Origin: CAZHYM01 sp964536785
GTDB taxonomy: Bacteria > Patescibacteriota > Saccharimonadia > Saccharimonadales > Saccharimonadaceae
Direction: 5' to 3'
NCBI GenBank assembly: GCA_964536785.1
Contig: CAZHYM010000024.1
Location: 1-10,325, forward strand
Length of the DNA: 10,325 nucleotides
Positions 1 through 6,622 of the stretch are shown here, piece after piece (position 1 is the first letter of the stretch; the number at the start of each line of letters is the position of its first letter). Under the pieces are notes generated by a model. It ran no database searches. It saw only the letters and a list, made by a program, of their open reading frames with translations, and was not told the DNA's origin. A program made the position numbers and the translations under genes.

Positions 1-10
1 AATTTAGTGA

Positions 11-41
11 AATAAAAAGACTAGTCGATGAAACTAATCTT
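11..41 (-). terminator. Intrinsic terminator behind the decayed tRNA-Phe copy
   Basis: On the minus strand a 9-bp stem (AAGATTAGT with ACTAGTCTT, one G-U pair) closes a 7-base loop and is followed by a short T-rich tract. It is base-for-base the same hairpin as the one behind the intact tRNA-Phe gene, 123 bases away. The T tract is weaker here, interrupted after about five bases. Confidence 0.65.
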
Positions 42-55
42 CATATTTGGTGGCT
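14..55. repeat. 42-bp direct repeat, copy 1 (tRNA 3' end plus terminator)
   Basis: A perfect 42-base match to 137-178. It covers the terminator hairpin, a short spacer, the CCA end, the discriminator base and the last bases of the acceptor stem. The adjoining tRNA body is strongly diverged, so identity stops abruptly at 55/178. Confidence 0.95.
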
Positions 56-123
56 TCTCTCAAGCCTTGAACTGGGGACAGAGCCTTCAGCTCTATTTTA
101 ATAATCTCTTCACCTGAAGAACC
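48..123 (-). pseudogene. Decayed tRNA-Phe-like gene
   Basis: This 76-base minus-strand segment resembles the intact tRNA-Phe gene upstream. It keeps the encoded CCA, discriminator A, most acceptor pairs (GGTTCTT with AGAAGCC, one mismatch), a 7-base anticodon loop CTGAAGG with GAA, and a pairing 5-bp anticodon stem (TAGAG with CTCTG). The D arm cannot fold: its region is A/T-rich and has no GCTC/GAGC stem. The variable loop is shortened and the T stem has at least one mismatch plus a one-base insertion. It lies downstream of the intact gene's terminator and I see no promoter of its own, so transcription is doubtful. A decayed tandem duplicate is the simplest reading; a tRNA-like remnant of an integration event is the alternative. 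Confidence 0.7.
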
Positions 124-131
124 TTGAGCGC

Positions 132-164
132 AAAACAAAAAGACTAGTCGATGAAACTAATCTT
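132..164 (-). terminator. Intrinsic terminator of tRNA-Phe
   Basis: A minus-strand hairpin with arms at 156-164 and 140-148 (9 bp, one G-U pair, 7-base loop) is followed by the T-rich tract TTTGTTTT. It begins seven bases after the tRNA's CCA end, as expected for a monocistronic tRNA transcript. Confidence 0.8.
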
Positions 165-178
165 CATATTTGGTGGCT
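137..178. repeat. 42-bp direct repeat, copy 2 (tRNA-Phe 3' end plus terminator)
   Basis: Perfect match to 14-55. This copy belongs to the intact tRNA-Phe gene. A second shared block of 15 bases (66-80 and 188-202) lies within the T arm and variable region, offset by 122 instead of 123 because of a one-base insertion in the decayed copy. Confidence 0.95.
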
Positions 179-246
179 CCTCCCAGACTTGAACTGGGGA
201 CACAAGGCTCTTCAGGCCTCTGCTCTACCAACTGAGCTAAAGAGCC
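171..246 (-). tRNA. tRNA-Phe (anticodon GAA)
   Basis: A complete 76-base cloverleaf reads on the minus strand. The acceptor stem GGCTCTT pairs with AGGAGCC (one G-U), the D stem is GCTC/GAGC, and the anticodon stem GAGGC/GCCTT carries loop CTGAAGA, giving GAA at positions 34-36. The variable loop is GTGTC, the T stem CCCAG/CTGGG has loop TTCAAGT, and the discriminator A is followed by a genome-encoded CCA. All arms pair fully, so this is the functional gene. It has its own extended -10 promoter and intrinsic terminator, and a decayed copy lies directly downstream. Confidence 0.96.
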
Positions 247-265
247 ACATCAGTGAGTAATAACA

Positions 266-294
266 ATTTTAGCAAACGAACGACAGAAATTCAA
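266..294 (-). promoter_or_regulatory. Promoter of tRNA-Phe
   Basis: On the minus strand TTGAAT (289-294) lies exactly 17 bases before TAAAAT (266-271), which is preceded by TG-N (extended -10). The expected start is near 259, giving a leader of about 13 bases before the mature tRNA. Confidence 0.75.
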
Positions 295-335
295 ATTTAA
301 ATCTAGAGAGAATATACTATGTCAGCCTCGAGCTA

Positions 336-364
336 TAGCCAGGATGAAAATTTTTTGCTACAAT
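336..364 (+). promoter_or_regulatory. Promoter of the CAU-anticodon tRNA
   Basis: TACAAT (359-364) is preceded by TG-C, an extended -10. TAGCCA (336-341), matching four of six consensus -35 bases, lies 17 bases upstream. The expected start near 371 leaves about 26 bases of leader. The remaining 247-396 sequence between the two tRNA genes holds only these back-to-back promoters as far as I can see. Confidence 0.6.
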
Positions 365-396
365 TTTAAAATAAATAAAGCCCATCGCTTTATTAT

Positions 397-473
397 GGCA
401 GCGTAGCTCAGTCGGTTAGAGCGTAGGACTCATAAGCCTAAGGTCACTGGTTCGATTCCAGTCGCTGCTACCA
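397..473 (+). tRNA. tRNA with CAU anticodon (elongator Met, possibly Ile2)
   Basis: A 77-base cloverleaf: acceptor GGCAGCG/CGCTGCT with a G1-U72 pair, D stem GCTC/GAGC, anticodon loop CTCATAA, variable loop AGGTC, T stem ACTGG/CCAGT with loop TTCGATT, discriminator A and encoded CCA. The anticodon stem TAGGA/GCCTA has an A31-G39 mismatch next to the loop. The initiator type is excluded: it would have an unpaired first position and a run of three G-C pairs above the anticodon loop. CAU can be read as elongator Met or, after lysidine modification, as Ile2. The overall sequence favours elongator Met to my eye, but this is not settled from one gene. Confidence 0.9.
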
Positions 474-487
474 GATTAAGCTTAAAC

Positions 488-513
488 ATATCTCTACTTT
501 GTGGAGATATTTA
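488..513 (+). terminator. Probable terminator hairpin after the CAU tRNA
   Basis: A 9-bp stem (488-496 with 502-510, one G-U) and 5-base loop starts 15 bases after the tRNA end. The following tract is only TTTA, so termination may be inefficient. The lemA -10 element begins right behind it. Confidence 0.5.
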
Positions 514-522
514 TGTTAAAAT
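514..522 (+). promoter_or_regulatory. Extended -10 promoter of lemA-htpX
   Basis: TG-T followed by TAAAAT (517-522) gives an extended -10. The -35 region, which falls inside the preceding hairpin, is poor. The expected start is near 529, leaving a leader of about 75 bases with no obvious fold. The Shine-Dalgarno AAAGGAG ends six bases before the lemA ATG. Confidence 0.5.
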
Positions 523-603
523 CATATTAAGGTGAGGCGCAAGTTTAACAAATCTACGCACCATCATTAACAACTAAGAAACAAATTGCCAAAGGAGATT
601 CAA

Positions 604-1164
604 ATGACAGAAGCAATAATCGCTTTAGTGGCCATTATCGGCGTTCTAGGCGTAGCACTAGTCGTAATGTATAACGGTTTAGTAAAGCTTAAAGTTCGAG
701 TAGAAGAGGCCTGGAGCGACATTGGCGTACAGCTCAAATATCGTCTTGACTTAATTCCTAATCTCGTCAACACTGTTAGGGGTTACGCTCAACACGAAGA
801 AGGCGTATTTGCCCAAGTTAATGAAGCCCGAACAAAATTAGCAAGCGCACAAGGAGTAGCAGAGACAGCTCAAGCTGAGCAACAAATGCAAGGGGCTCTT
901 AAAGGCCTACTAGCGATCGCCGAAGCATATCCAGATCTAAAAGCTAATACTAACTTCTTGGATTTACAGCAAAAACTAACCGACACAGAAGATAAGATTC
1001 AAGCTTCTCGCCGATTTTATAACGCAGGAGTTAGAGATCTTAACACGAAAATTCAAACTTTTCCGACCAGCTTAATTGCCCAAATGTTTAAATTTGAAAA
1101 ACGCGATTTCTTTGAAGTAGAAGATCGCGAAGTAGCTGAAACAGCGCCTAAAGTCGAATTTTAA
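604..1164 (+). CDS. lemA: LemA family membrane protein
   Basis: A 186-residue LemA-family protein, near the family's usual length. Residues about 3-22 form one hydrophobic membrane segment. The rest is a helical domain with the family's hallmark LIPNLVNTVRGYAQHE stretch (residues 50-65) and, near the C-terminus, the conserved RRFYNAGVRDLN and FP...FKF...FF pattern. LemA proteins are small membrane-anchored helical-bundle proteins of unclear function. The start at 604 is chosen because AAAGGAG (591-597) sits six bases before this ATG; the in-frame TTG at 586 lies upstream of that site and lacks its own. It is 23 bases upstream of htpX, a pairing seen in many bacteria, which suggests LemA works with or is handled by that protease. 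Confidence 0.93.
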   Translation: MTEAIIALVAIIGVLGVALVVMYNGLVKLKVRVEEAWSDIGVQLKYRLDLIPNLVNTVRGYAQHEEGVFAQVNEARTKLASAQGVAETAQAEQQMQGALKGLLAIAEAYPDLKANTNFLDLQQKLTDTEDKIQASRRFYNAGVRDLNTKIQTFPTSLIAQMFKFEKRDFFEVEDREVAETAPKVEF

Positions 1165-1187
1165 TATTTTAAAAGGCAACTAATTAT

Positions 1188-2063
1188 ATGTACGGACAGA
1201 TAGATAGCAATAAGCGAAAAACCTGGTTTGTTATGGGTTTATTCATCGTGCTTATTGCTTCTATCGCCGGCATAGTTTATCTATCAACTGACGATAGCCA
1301 AATGACTATCGGAATTTTATTCGTCAGCGCAGTATATGCAATTATTCAATACTTTATGGCATCACAAATGGCTCTAAAAATAAGTGGAGCCCAACCAATA
1401 TCAAAAGCCGACAATCCTAGAATCTATAACATAGTTGAAAATCTTACAATTACTACTGGACTCCCTATGCCAGCAGTTTATATCATCGATGATCCAGCGC
1501 CTAATGCATTTGCAACTGGCAAGGACCCTCTCCATGCATCAGTGGCAGTCACGACCGGCTTGATGGACACACTAACCGACAGAGAATTAACAGGAGTCAT
1601 GGCGCATGAAATGGCTCACGTGGGAAATTACGATATCAGAGTAAGCCTGATAGCCTTCGCTTTTACTGTCATGATTAGCACAATGGTTAATATCATTTTG
1701 AGATCGGGCCTGAGGGGTAGAAGCAAAGACCGTGACGATGGCGCTTCATCAATCTCAGGAATTTTACTGCTTATTTCCCTGCTGCTAACCCCACTCCTAG
1801 CTACTTTTATCCAACTGGCCGTAAGTAGAAACCGAGAGTTTCTAGCTGACGCCACGGGTTCTCTAACCACAAGAGACCCCGAGGGCCTGGCTAGTGCTTT
1901 AGAAAAGCTTCGAGACAATCCCAACAAGCTTAGAAACGCAAATCCTTCGATGGCGAATATGTATATTAATGCTCCGATAGGTCGAGATTTTCTAAGTTCT
2001 CTAGTAAATACTCACCCGCCGATTGATGAGCGCATAGCTCGTCTGAGAAATGGACAGTTTTAA
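1188..2063 (+). CDS. htpX: HtpX-like zinc membrane protease
   Basis: A 291-residue M48B-family integral membrane metalloprotease. Two hydrophobic segments at residues about 14-32 and 40-58 precede the zinc site HEMAH (140-144, in AHEMAHVGNYD). Two further hydrophobic stretches follow (about 152-170 and 188-212), then NREFLADA, in which E217 would be the third zinc ligand. The C-terminal THPPIDERIARL is typical of the family. HtpX degrades misfolded or damaged membrane proteins on the cytoplasmic face. The ribosome site is weak (AAAAGG, about 11 bases upstream), so translation may rely partly on coupling with lemA. The gene ends the transcript: a strong terminator begins seven bases after the stop codon. 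Confidence 0.95.
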   Translation: MYGQIDSNKRKTWFVMGLFIVLIASIAGIVYLSTDDSQMTIGILFVSAVYAIIQYFMASQMALKISGAQPISKADNPRIYNIVENLTITTGLPMPAVYIIDDPAPNAFATGKDPLHASVAVTTGLMDTLTDRELTGVMAHEMAHVGNYDIRVSLIAFAFTVMISTMVNIILRSGLRGRSKDRDDGASSISGILLLISLLLTPLLATFIQLAVSRNREFLADATGSLTTRDPEGLASALEKLRDNPNKLRNANPSMANMYINAPIGRDFLSSLVNTHPPIDERIARLRNGQF

Positions 2064-2069
2064 TAGGAG

Positions 2070-2095
2070 TACCGCACTGGCGGTATTTTTTCTTT
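2070..2095 (+). terminator. Intrinsic terminator of lemA-htpX
   Basis: A perfect 6-bp GC-rich stem (TACCGC/GCGGTA, loop ACTG) is followed directly by TTTTTTCTTT, the clearest terminator in the window. It insulates uvrB from the upstream operon. Confidence 0.88.
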
Positions 2096-2111
2096 AGCTT
2101 CGACTCTAGAG

Positions 2112-2126
2112 TATAATTAGCCTATG
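2112..2126 (+). promoter_or_regulatory. uvrB -10 element, predicted leaderless start
   Basis: A consensus TATAAT (2112-2117) ends six bases before the uvrB ATG (2124), so the expected +1 is the A of the start codon. No Shine-Dalgarno sequence lies upstream, and the -35 region is poor. This geometry matches rel exactly. Confidence 0.65.
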
Positions 2127-3970
2127 CCTAATTTTAAGCTAAATTCTGTATATAAACCGACAGGAGATCAACCTCAAGCGATTGAGGGTCTTTATGATGG
2201 CCTAAAAAAAGGTTATCGCGACCAAACATTACTTGGCGTAACGGGTTCGGGCAAAACTTTTACAATGGCAAATGTTATCGAAAGGCACAATAAGCCTACT
2301 CTGATTTTAGCTCATAACAAGACCTTAGCTGCGCAATTATTTTCTGAATTTAAAGAATATTTTCCAGACAATGAAGTTCATTACTTCGTAAGCTATTTTG
2401 ATTATTATCAACCAGAGGCTTATATATCAGCCAGCGATACTTATATCGAAAAAGATTCGCAAATCAATGAAGAAATTGAGAAGCTACGCCATGCAGCTAC
2501 CGACGCCCTGATTACAAGACGCGACGTAATAATCGTCGCTAGTGTCAGTTGTATCTACGGCATAGGTTCTCCAGCACATTACGCTGACTTAGCTATCAGC
2601 ATCACTCGCGGAGAACGTCGACTACAGGATAAGTTTATCCGCCACCTAACCGACATCCAATACAAACGCAATGACATCGACTTGCATCGAGGAACATTTC
2701 GTATAAGGGGTGACGTGATAGATGTTTTTCCGGCCGGTGGAGATGATGTCTATCGAATCGAGTTTTTTGGGGATGAAGTTGAGCGCCTAACTATCATTAA
2801 CCCATTAACAGGTGAAATATTAAGTGAACCCGATAATCTAAAAATATTCCCTAGCTCTCACTACGTGGCACCGAGAGATAAAATGCAAGAGGTCATCGAG
2901 AAGATCAAAATTGAATTTGATGAAAGATATAAATATTTTCTAGACAACAATAAATATCTCGAAGCTCAAAGACTTGAACAACGCACTAAATTTGATATCG
3001 AGATGCTTGAGCAAACAGGTTTCGTCAAGGGTATTGAGAACTATTCACGCTATCTAACGAATCGAGAACCTGGCGAACAGCCAGCTACTTTGCTAGATTA
3101 TTTTCCGGACGATTTTCTAATGTTCATCGATGAATCGCATATGACTTTGCCTCAGGTTAGAGGTATGTACAATGGAGATCGATCCAGAAAGCAAACTCTG
3201 GTTGACTATGGATTTCGCATGCCCAGTGCTTTAGATAATCGGCCACTTACTTTTGACGAATTTAATACCCATATCAATAAAGTAATTTATGTTTCAGCAA
3301 CGCCCAGCGAATATGAGCTTAGCATATCGCCAAAACCGATTGAACAAGTCATACGGCCCACCGGACTACTTGATCCTGAGATTGAAGTCAGACCAATCAA
3401 AAATCAAATTGACGATTTAATCATTGAAATTCATAAGAGAATTAACAAGGGGCAACGGATTTTGGTTACAACCTTAACGAAGCGAATGGCGGAAGACTTA
3501 AGCAGTTATCTAATAAATCTTGACATCAAAACAGCCTACTTACATAGCGAAATAGATACACTAGAGCGCGGAGATATATTAAAAGACCTAAGAACTGGAG
3601 TATATGATGTTCTAGTAGGCATTAATCTACTGAGAGAAGGATTAGACTTGCCAGAAGTGTCACTAGTTGCAATCATGGACGCCGACAAAGAAGGCTTCCT
3701 GCGATCATCCAAAGCCTTAATTCAGACTATAGGCCGTGCAGCTCGACATGAAGAGGGACGGGTACTTATGTACGCAGACAGAATTACTGACTCAATGAAA
3801 ATTGCGATTGACGAAACAAATCGAAGGCGTAAAGTTCAAGAAGAGCACAATGAGAAATACGGCATTACGCCAAAAAGCGTTCAAAAAGCTATATCCGAGG
3901 GACTTAGGATGTTTGCTCCAAAGTCAGAAAAAGATAAAAAGTCGAAAATAGACATCAAAAAAATTCCAGC
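2124..3970 (+). CDS. uvrB: Excinuclease ABC subunit B (3' end lost in assembly gap)
   Basis: The damage-verification helicase of nucleotide excision repair: it receives DNA from UvrA, opens it and recruits UvrC. About 615 residues are present. Visible are the N-terminal TGDQPQAI, Walker A GVTGSGKT (38-45), the Tyr-rich beta-hairpin around YFDYYQPEAY (91-100), the Walker B-like DESH (336-339), SATPSEYE (391-398), GINLLREGLDLPEV (499-512) and the helicase motif QTIGRAARH (534-542). The family is usually about 660-700 residues; the missing part should be the UVR coiled-coil that contacts UvrC, hidden in the N run. An open frame that continues past the gap is antisense to the neighbouring gene and is not UvrB. 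No ribosome site precedes the ATG, and a consensus -10 six bases upstream suggests a leaderless message. Confidence 0.97.
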
Positions 3971-4070
3971 NNNNNNNNNNNNNNNNNNNNNNNNNNNNNN
4001 NNNNNNNNNNNNNNNNNNNNNNNNNNNNNNNNNNNNNNNNNNNNNNNNNNNNNNNNNNNNNNNNNNNNNN
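3971..4070. other. Assembly gap (100 N)
   Basis: Exactly 100 N, a conventional placeholder for a gap of unknown length. It interrupts the 3' ends of two convergent genes, uvrB and the LOG-like gene. The missing sequence should contain both stop codons and probably terminators. Additional genes cannot be excluded. Confidence 0.98.
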
Positions 4071-4450
4071 TCTAAGGCCGTCGAAAGTTCATGCAAGCTA
4101 CCCATACGCCCGCCAACAACAATGATAGCATCGCTAGACCTAACCAAATGAACGTCTCGTCCAACATAAGCCATGCCGGTATAATTTATAAAATCAAAGT
4201 TGAGGGGTAATTTAAAAACTGAAACATGCTCAGCATAAGAACTAGCAGGCGAAAAACCAATAGCCACGCCTTTGCGATTAGCAACGCTCATATAGCCCTT
4301 AGCAGAATGCTGTGGCAATCCTACTGTAGCGCCCGTTACCAAGCTATGACCTGATTCTGCGATTGCCTTGCCGACATCAAATGCCGATTTATTTGATTTT
4401 CTAGCCAATTCACCGCTGGCTGAACCTGATACGCAGATTTGATATTTCAT
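4071..4450 (-). CDS. LOG-like Rossmann-fold protein (C-terminus lost in gap)
   Basis: The first 126 residues of a nucleotide-binding protein of the LOG / lysine-decarboxylase-like superfamily. The start MKYQICVSGSA gives the first strand and glycine loop. VTGATVGLPQHSAKG (39-53) replaces the usual GGG.GvM segment. IGFSPASSYAEHV (64-76) and YTGMAYVGRDVHLVRSSDA (90-108) follow, and VGGRMGSLHE (112-121) corresponds to the PGGxGTxxE catalytic/phosphate motif with T replaced by S and the Glu kept. The pattern is closest, from memory, to the SLOG cluster-4 branch. LOG enzymes hydrolyse nucleoside monophosphates to base plus ribose 5-phosphate; here that activity is only inferred. The TAG stop of the upstream gene forms part of TAGGGGG, the ribosome site of this gene, so the two are probably translationally coupled. 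It is the last visible operon member. Confidence 0.75.
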
Positions 4451-4457
4451 TTTCCCC

Positions 4458-5657
4458 CTAATTATTAATTATTTCACCTTTTAATTGCAATATGATTTGA
4501 CTAGCTAAATTTTCGTCATTTAAATACTGCTTCAATAGCCAGTCCCAAAGCGTTTCTTCAAAATAATAGTTGCCACTAATGTGACGCGTTGGATAATTAT
4601 CCAATCGGAAAGCAACGTCAATTAAATTCATAGATAAAATTTTATCTTCGATTTTCAAAGCGGTAGCTGATGAGTCAGACCAAAATTCAAAACCATTAAA
4701 GCTAGAATTAAGCTCAGAGACTATATCAAATTCTTTTAATTTTAGTTCAGGGAATTCTTTTGCTAACAACTTGTTGAGTTTTGATTTCTTCTGTGCAAAG
4801 GCTCGATAAATAGATCTCCAAGGGACAGGGACTCCAAATAGCTGCCAGACCATAGCTTGTTTACCACTGGCGAGGCTAGATAACTTTTTGCCAAAGTCCT
4901 TTGACAGCGCCATGATCTGCAACTGGTTACTGACGTCTATAGCGTCTCTTGCTTCTATAAGTAAAGACAGGCTGTAGGCCAACGGATCGTCGGTCAAGGA
5001 GCTCGCTCGGTTAACATAAATACAACCGCTTAAACCGTCAGCTATAAAATCCTTAGATTTGTGATGCAATTTAAGTAAGTTTTCTAGCTTATCATCCATC
5101 AACATTAATTCAAATCTCGACAGACTAAAATCATCCGGCTTTAAGTTCAACAGCTTAGCATTAAAAAATCTTCGCCACTTATCGCCTTCTGTCTGCCTGG
5201 CAACGTAAAGAATCTGAGCCGGCTTAAACTTCTTAAGCAGTAAATCTTCACTTTTAATAGACAAGCTCTCTAACATTTTCACCGGAGGATTGTCTTTGAT
5301 GATATTTATAATTGATTTTTTGTTAAGTCCAAGTACTTCAAAATCTAAGATTGACTTGTACTCTGAATAGATCTGTCTAAGCAAGAAATTAGAATTGGAA
5401 TTTTCACCGACTATCGCATATCGATAGGTATCGGCAGTATCCTTGTATTTCGACAATAAGCCTAAACGCAGCTCTTCGATCAGAATATCTCCAGGAACAA
5501 AACCAAGCTCTCTTAATTTAGCATTAGATTTTGTCATAACTTTTCCAACTATGTCTACATCGATAAACTGATTTCTCGTGGCCTTTTCTAAATCAGCTAT
5601 GAGCGAATCAAACAACGGCCCTTGGCTATTTAATAACTGACTGAGTAGTTTTGGCAT
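4458..5657 (-). CDS. Unrecognised 399-residue cytosolic protein in sugar-phosphate operon
   Basis: I do not recognise this protein. It has no signal peptide or membrane segment, is rich in Leu, Lys and Ser, and looks mainly helical. Residues about 20-70 contain ATRNQFIDVDIVGKV followed by LRELGFVPGDILIEEL, a short helical pattern that I loosely associate, from memory only, with patescibacterial proteins. Later landmarks are GDKWRRFFNAKLLNL (about 158-172), SGCIYVNRAS, a conserved-looking MVWQLFGVPVPWRSIYRAFA around 270-290, and a C-terminal region with FEFWSDSS and ETLWDWLLKQYL. No catalytic motif, Walker motif or metal-binding cluster stands out. Its ATG overlaps the kinase stop by one base (TAATG) and seven bases separate its own stop from the LOG-like gene. 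The coupling suggests a role tied to the kinase or its product, but no function can be assigned. Confidence 0.85.
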   Translation of the reverse strand: MPKLLSQLLNSQGPLFDSLIADLEKATRNQFIDVDIVGKVMTKSNAKLRELGFVPGDILIEELRLGLLSKYKDTADTYRYAIVGENSNSNFLLRQIYSEYKSILDFEVLGLNKKSIINIIKDNPPVKMLESLSIKSEDLLLKKFKPAQILYVARQTEGDKWRRFFNAKLLNLKPDDFSLSRFELMLMDDKLENLLKLHHKSKDFIADGLSGCIYVNRASSLTDDPLAYSLSLLIEARDAIDVSNQLQIMALSKDFGKKLSSLASGKQAMVWQLFGVPVPWRSIYRAFAQKKSKLNKLLAKEFPELKLKEFDIVSELNSSFNGFEFWSDSSATALKIEDKILSMNLIDVAFRLDNYPTRHISGNYYFEETLWDWLLKQYLNDENLASQIILQLKGEIINN

Positions 5658-6622
5658 TAGACAGCCTTTTCCCTAACTAACATTGGGGCAGGATCTTCGT
5701 TTAATTTCAATATACCAGCCTGCGCTCCTAGTTGCGAAACTACGGAAGCAGCATTCGCACTACCGTGAGTAACTGCTTTGGCGATATCACCAGATTGAGC
5801 ATACTTAAACAGAAATCCAGAAGCAAAAGCATCACCAACTCCTGTCCTATCAATAATTTGCGCAGGCTGATAGACACCTGCTCGCCAAATTGATTTGCGA
5901 TCGCTGGCAATCAAACCTTCTTCGGAATCGGTGATTATTGCTAACGGAACAAAGGCCGTTAATTTTCTTACAGCTTCTTCGAGCGCCGGTTCTTTTAGCA
6001 TCTTAATTGCTTCTTCCCGGTTGACTAACAGCACTTCTACGTCCTCCAAAAGGCCCCAGGTTTTCTTCATATTCTTAATCTCTTCGAGACCTGGGTTAAA
6101 CATAATTTTAACTCCAGCGTCAGTGGCTTTACGAAAAATCTTGTCAAGCAAATCAAAATTTCCTAGCATTGAGGAACAAAATAACCAATCGACACCTTTG
6201 AAATTAATTTTATCAAGATCGATATTGCCAAAAGGTTCTTTGTATGAAACAACGGACTGCCTAATTAATCCTCGATCGTAAAATCTGAAGGCACAATTTG
6301 TAGATACGCTGGATTCCAGATTTATAAAATTAGTATTAATGTTCTCGGAATCTAAATTTTGAAGCAAATGATTGCCTAGCCAATCAGTTCCTAGTTGAGA
6401 CAAGACTATAGGTTCAACGCCCCAACGAGCTAGAGCGGTCGCAACATTAGCCGCACTTCCACCGATTGTTGCCTCAATTCTCTTAGCAAAAAGTTCTTGA
6501 TCAAGCCATAATTTGTTGTAAGCTTTGTTTTCAGCGCTATACTCTAATTCGAATCCACTTATTTGCGACAAGTAGATATCTTGCCTAATCTCGCCAACAA
6601 CTACTATTTTAATCGATTCCAT
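5657..6622 (-). CDS. PfkB-family carbohydrate kinase
   Basis: A 321-residue ribokinase/PfkB-family ATP-dependent sugar kinase. VVVGEIRQD (7-15) forms the first strand with the substrate-contacting Asp15. GGSAANVATALARWG (54-68) is family signature 1. NREE (201-204) is the Mg-associated NxxE motif. DRTGVGDAFASGF (258-270) is signature 2, with Asp264 as catalytic base; the usual GAGD reads GVGD. The substrate cannot be told from sequence: ribose, fructose, a nucleoside or a sugar phosphate are all possible. Its place behind gap, rpiB and rpe suggests feeding sugar into the pentose phosphate pool. An in-frame GTG lies nine bases upstream (6631); I prefer the ATG at 6622 because the conserved first strand starts there and a weak GTGGG lies ahead of it. 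It follows rpe by 17 bases and ends in a TAATG overlap with the next gene. Confidence 0.9.
   Translation of the reverse strand: MESIKIVVVGEIRQDIYLSQISGFELEYSAENKAYNKLWLDQELFAKRIEATIGGSAANVATALARWGVEPIVLSQLGTDWLGNHLLQNLDSENINTNFINLESSVSTNCAFRFYDRGLIRQSVVSYKEPFGNIDLDKINFKGVDWLFCSSMLGNFDLLDKIFRKATDAGVKIMFNPGLEEIKNMKKTWGLLEDVEVLLVNREEAIKMLKEPALEEAVRKLTAFVPLAIITDSEEGLIASDRKSIWRAGVYQPAQIIDRTGVGDAFASGFLFKYAQSGDIAKAVTHGSANAASVVSQLGAQAGILKLNEDPAPMLVREKAV

Noticed and set aside
14..178. Two copies of a 42-bp repeat as a possible CRISPR fragment
   Set aside because: Only two copies occur, and the repeat is explained by the tRNA 3' end plus terminator; the spacer is a decayed tRNA body.
586..603. Upstream TTG start for lemA adding MPKEIQ
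   Set aside because: These codons overlap the Shine-Dalgarno AAAGGAG that serves the ATG at 604, and the family begins at the membrane segment.
529..603. lemA leader as a possible riboswitch or structured regulator
   Set aside because: Only weak short pairings are visible in 75 bases, with no known riboswitch signature.
1628..1927. 99-codon minus-strand open frame inside htpX
   Set aside because: Antisense to conserved htpX sequence, low-complexity Ser/Arg-rich product, no ribosome site.
3881..3970. Continuation of the LOG-like gene across the gap into uvrB
   Set aside because: The post-gap residues are antisense to the uvrB C-terminal region and show nothing of the LOG family.
4071..4151. 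Continuation of uvrB beyond the N run
   Set aside because: The residues do not resemble the UVR domain and are antisense to the LOG-like gene; the join exists only because the placeholder keeps the frame open.
5895..6281. 128-codon plus-strand open frame inside the PfkB gene
   Set aside because: Ser-rich antisense shadow of a conserved kinase gene, with no promoter or ribosome site.
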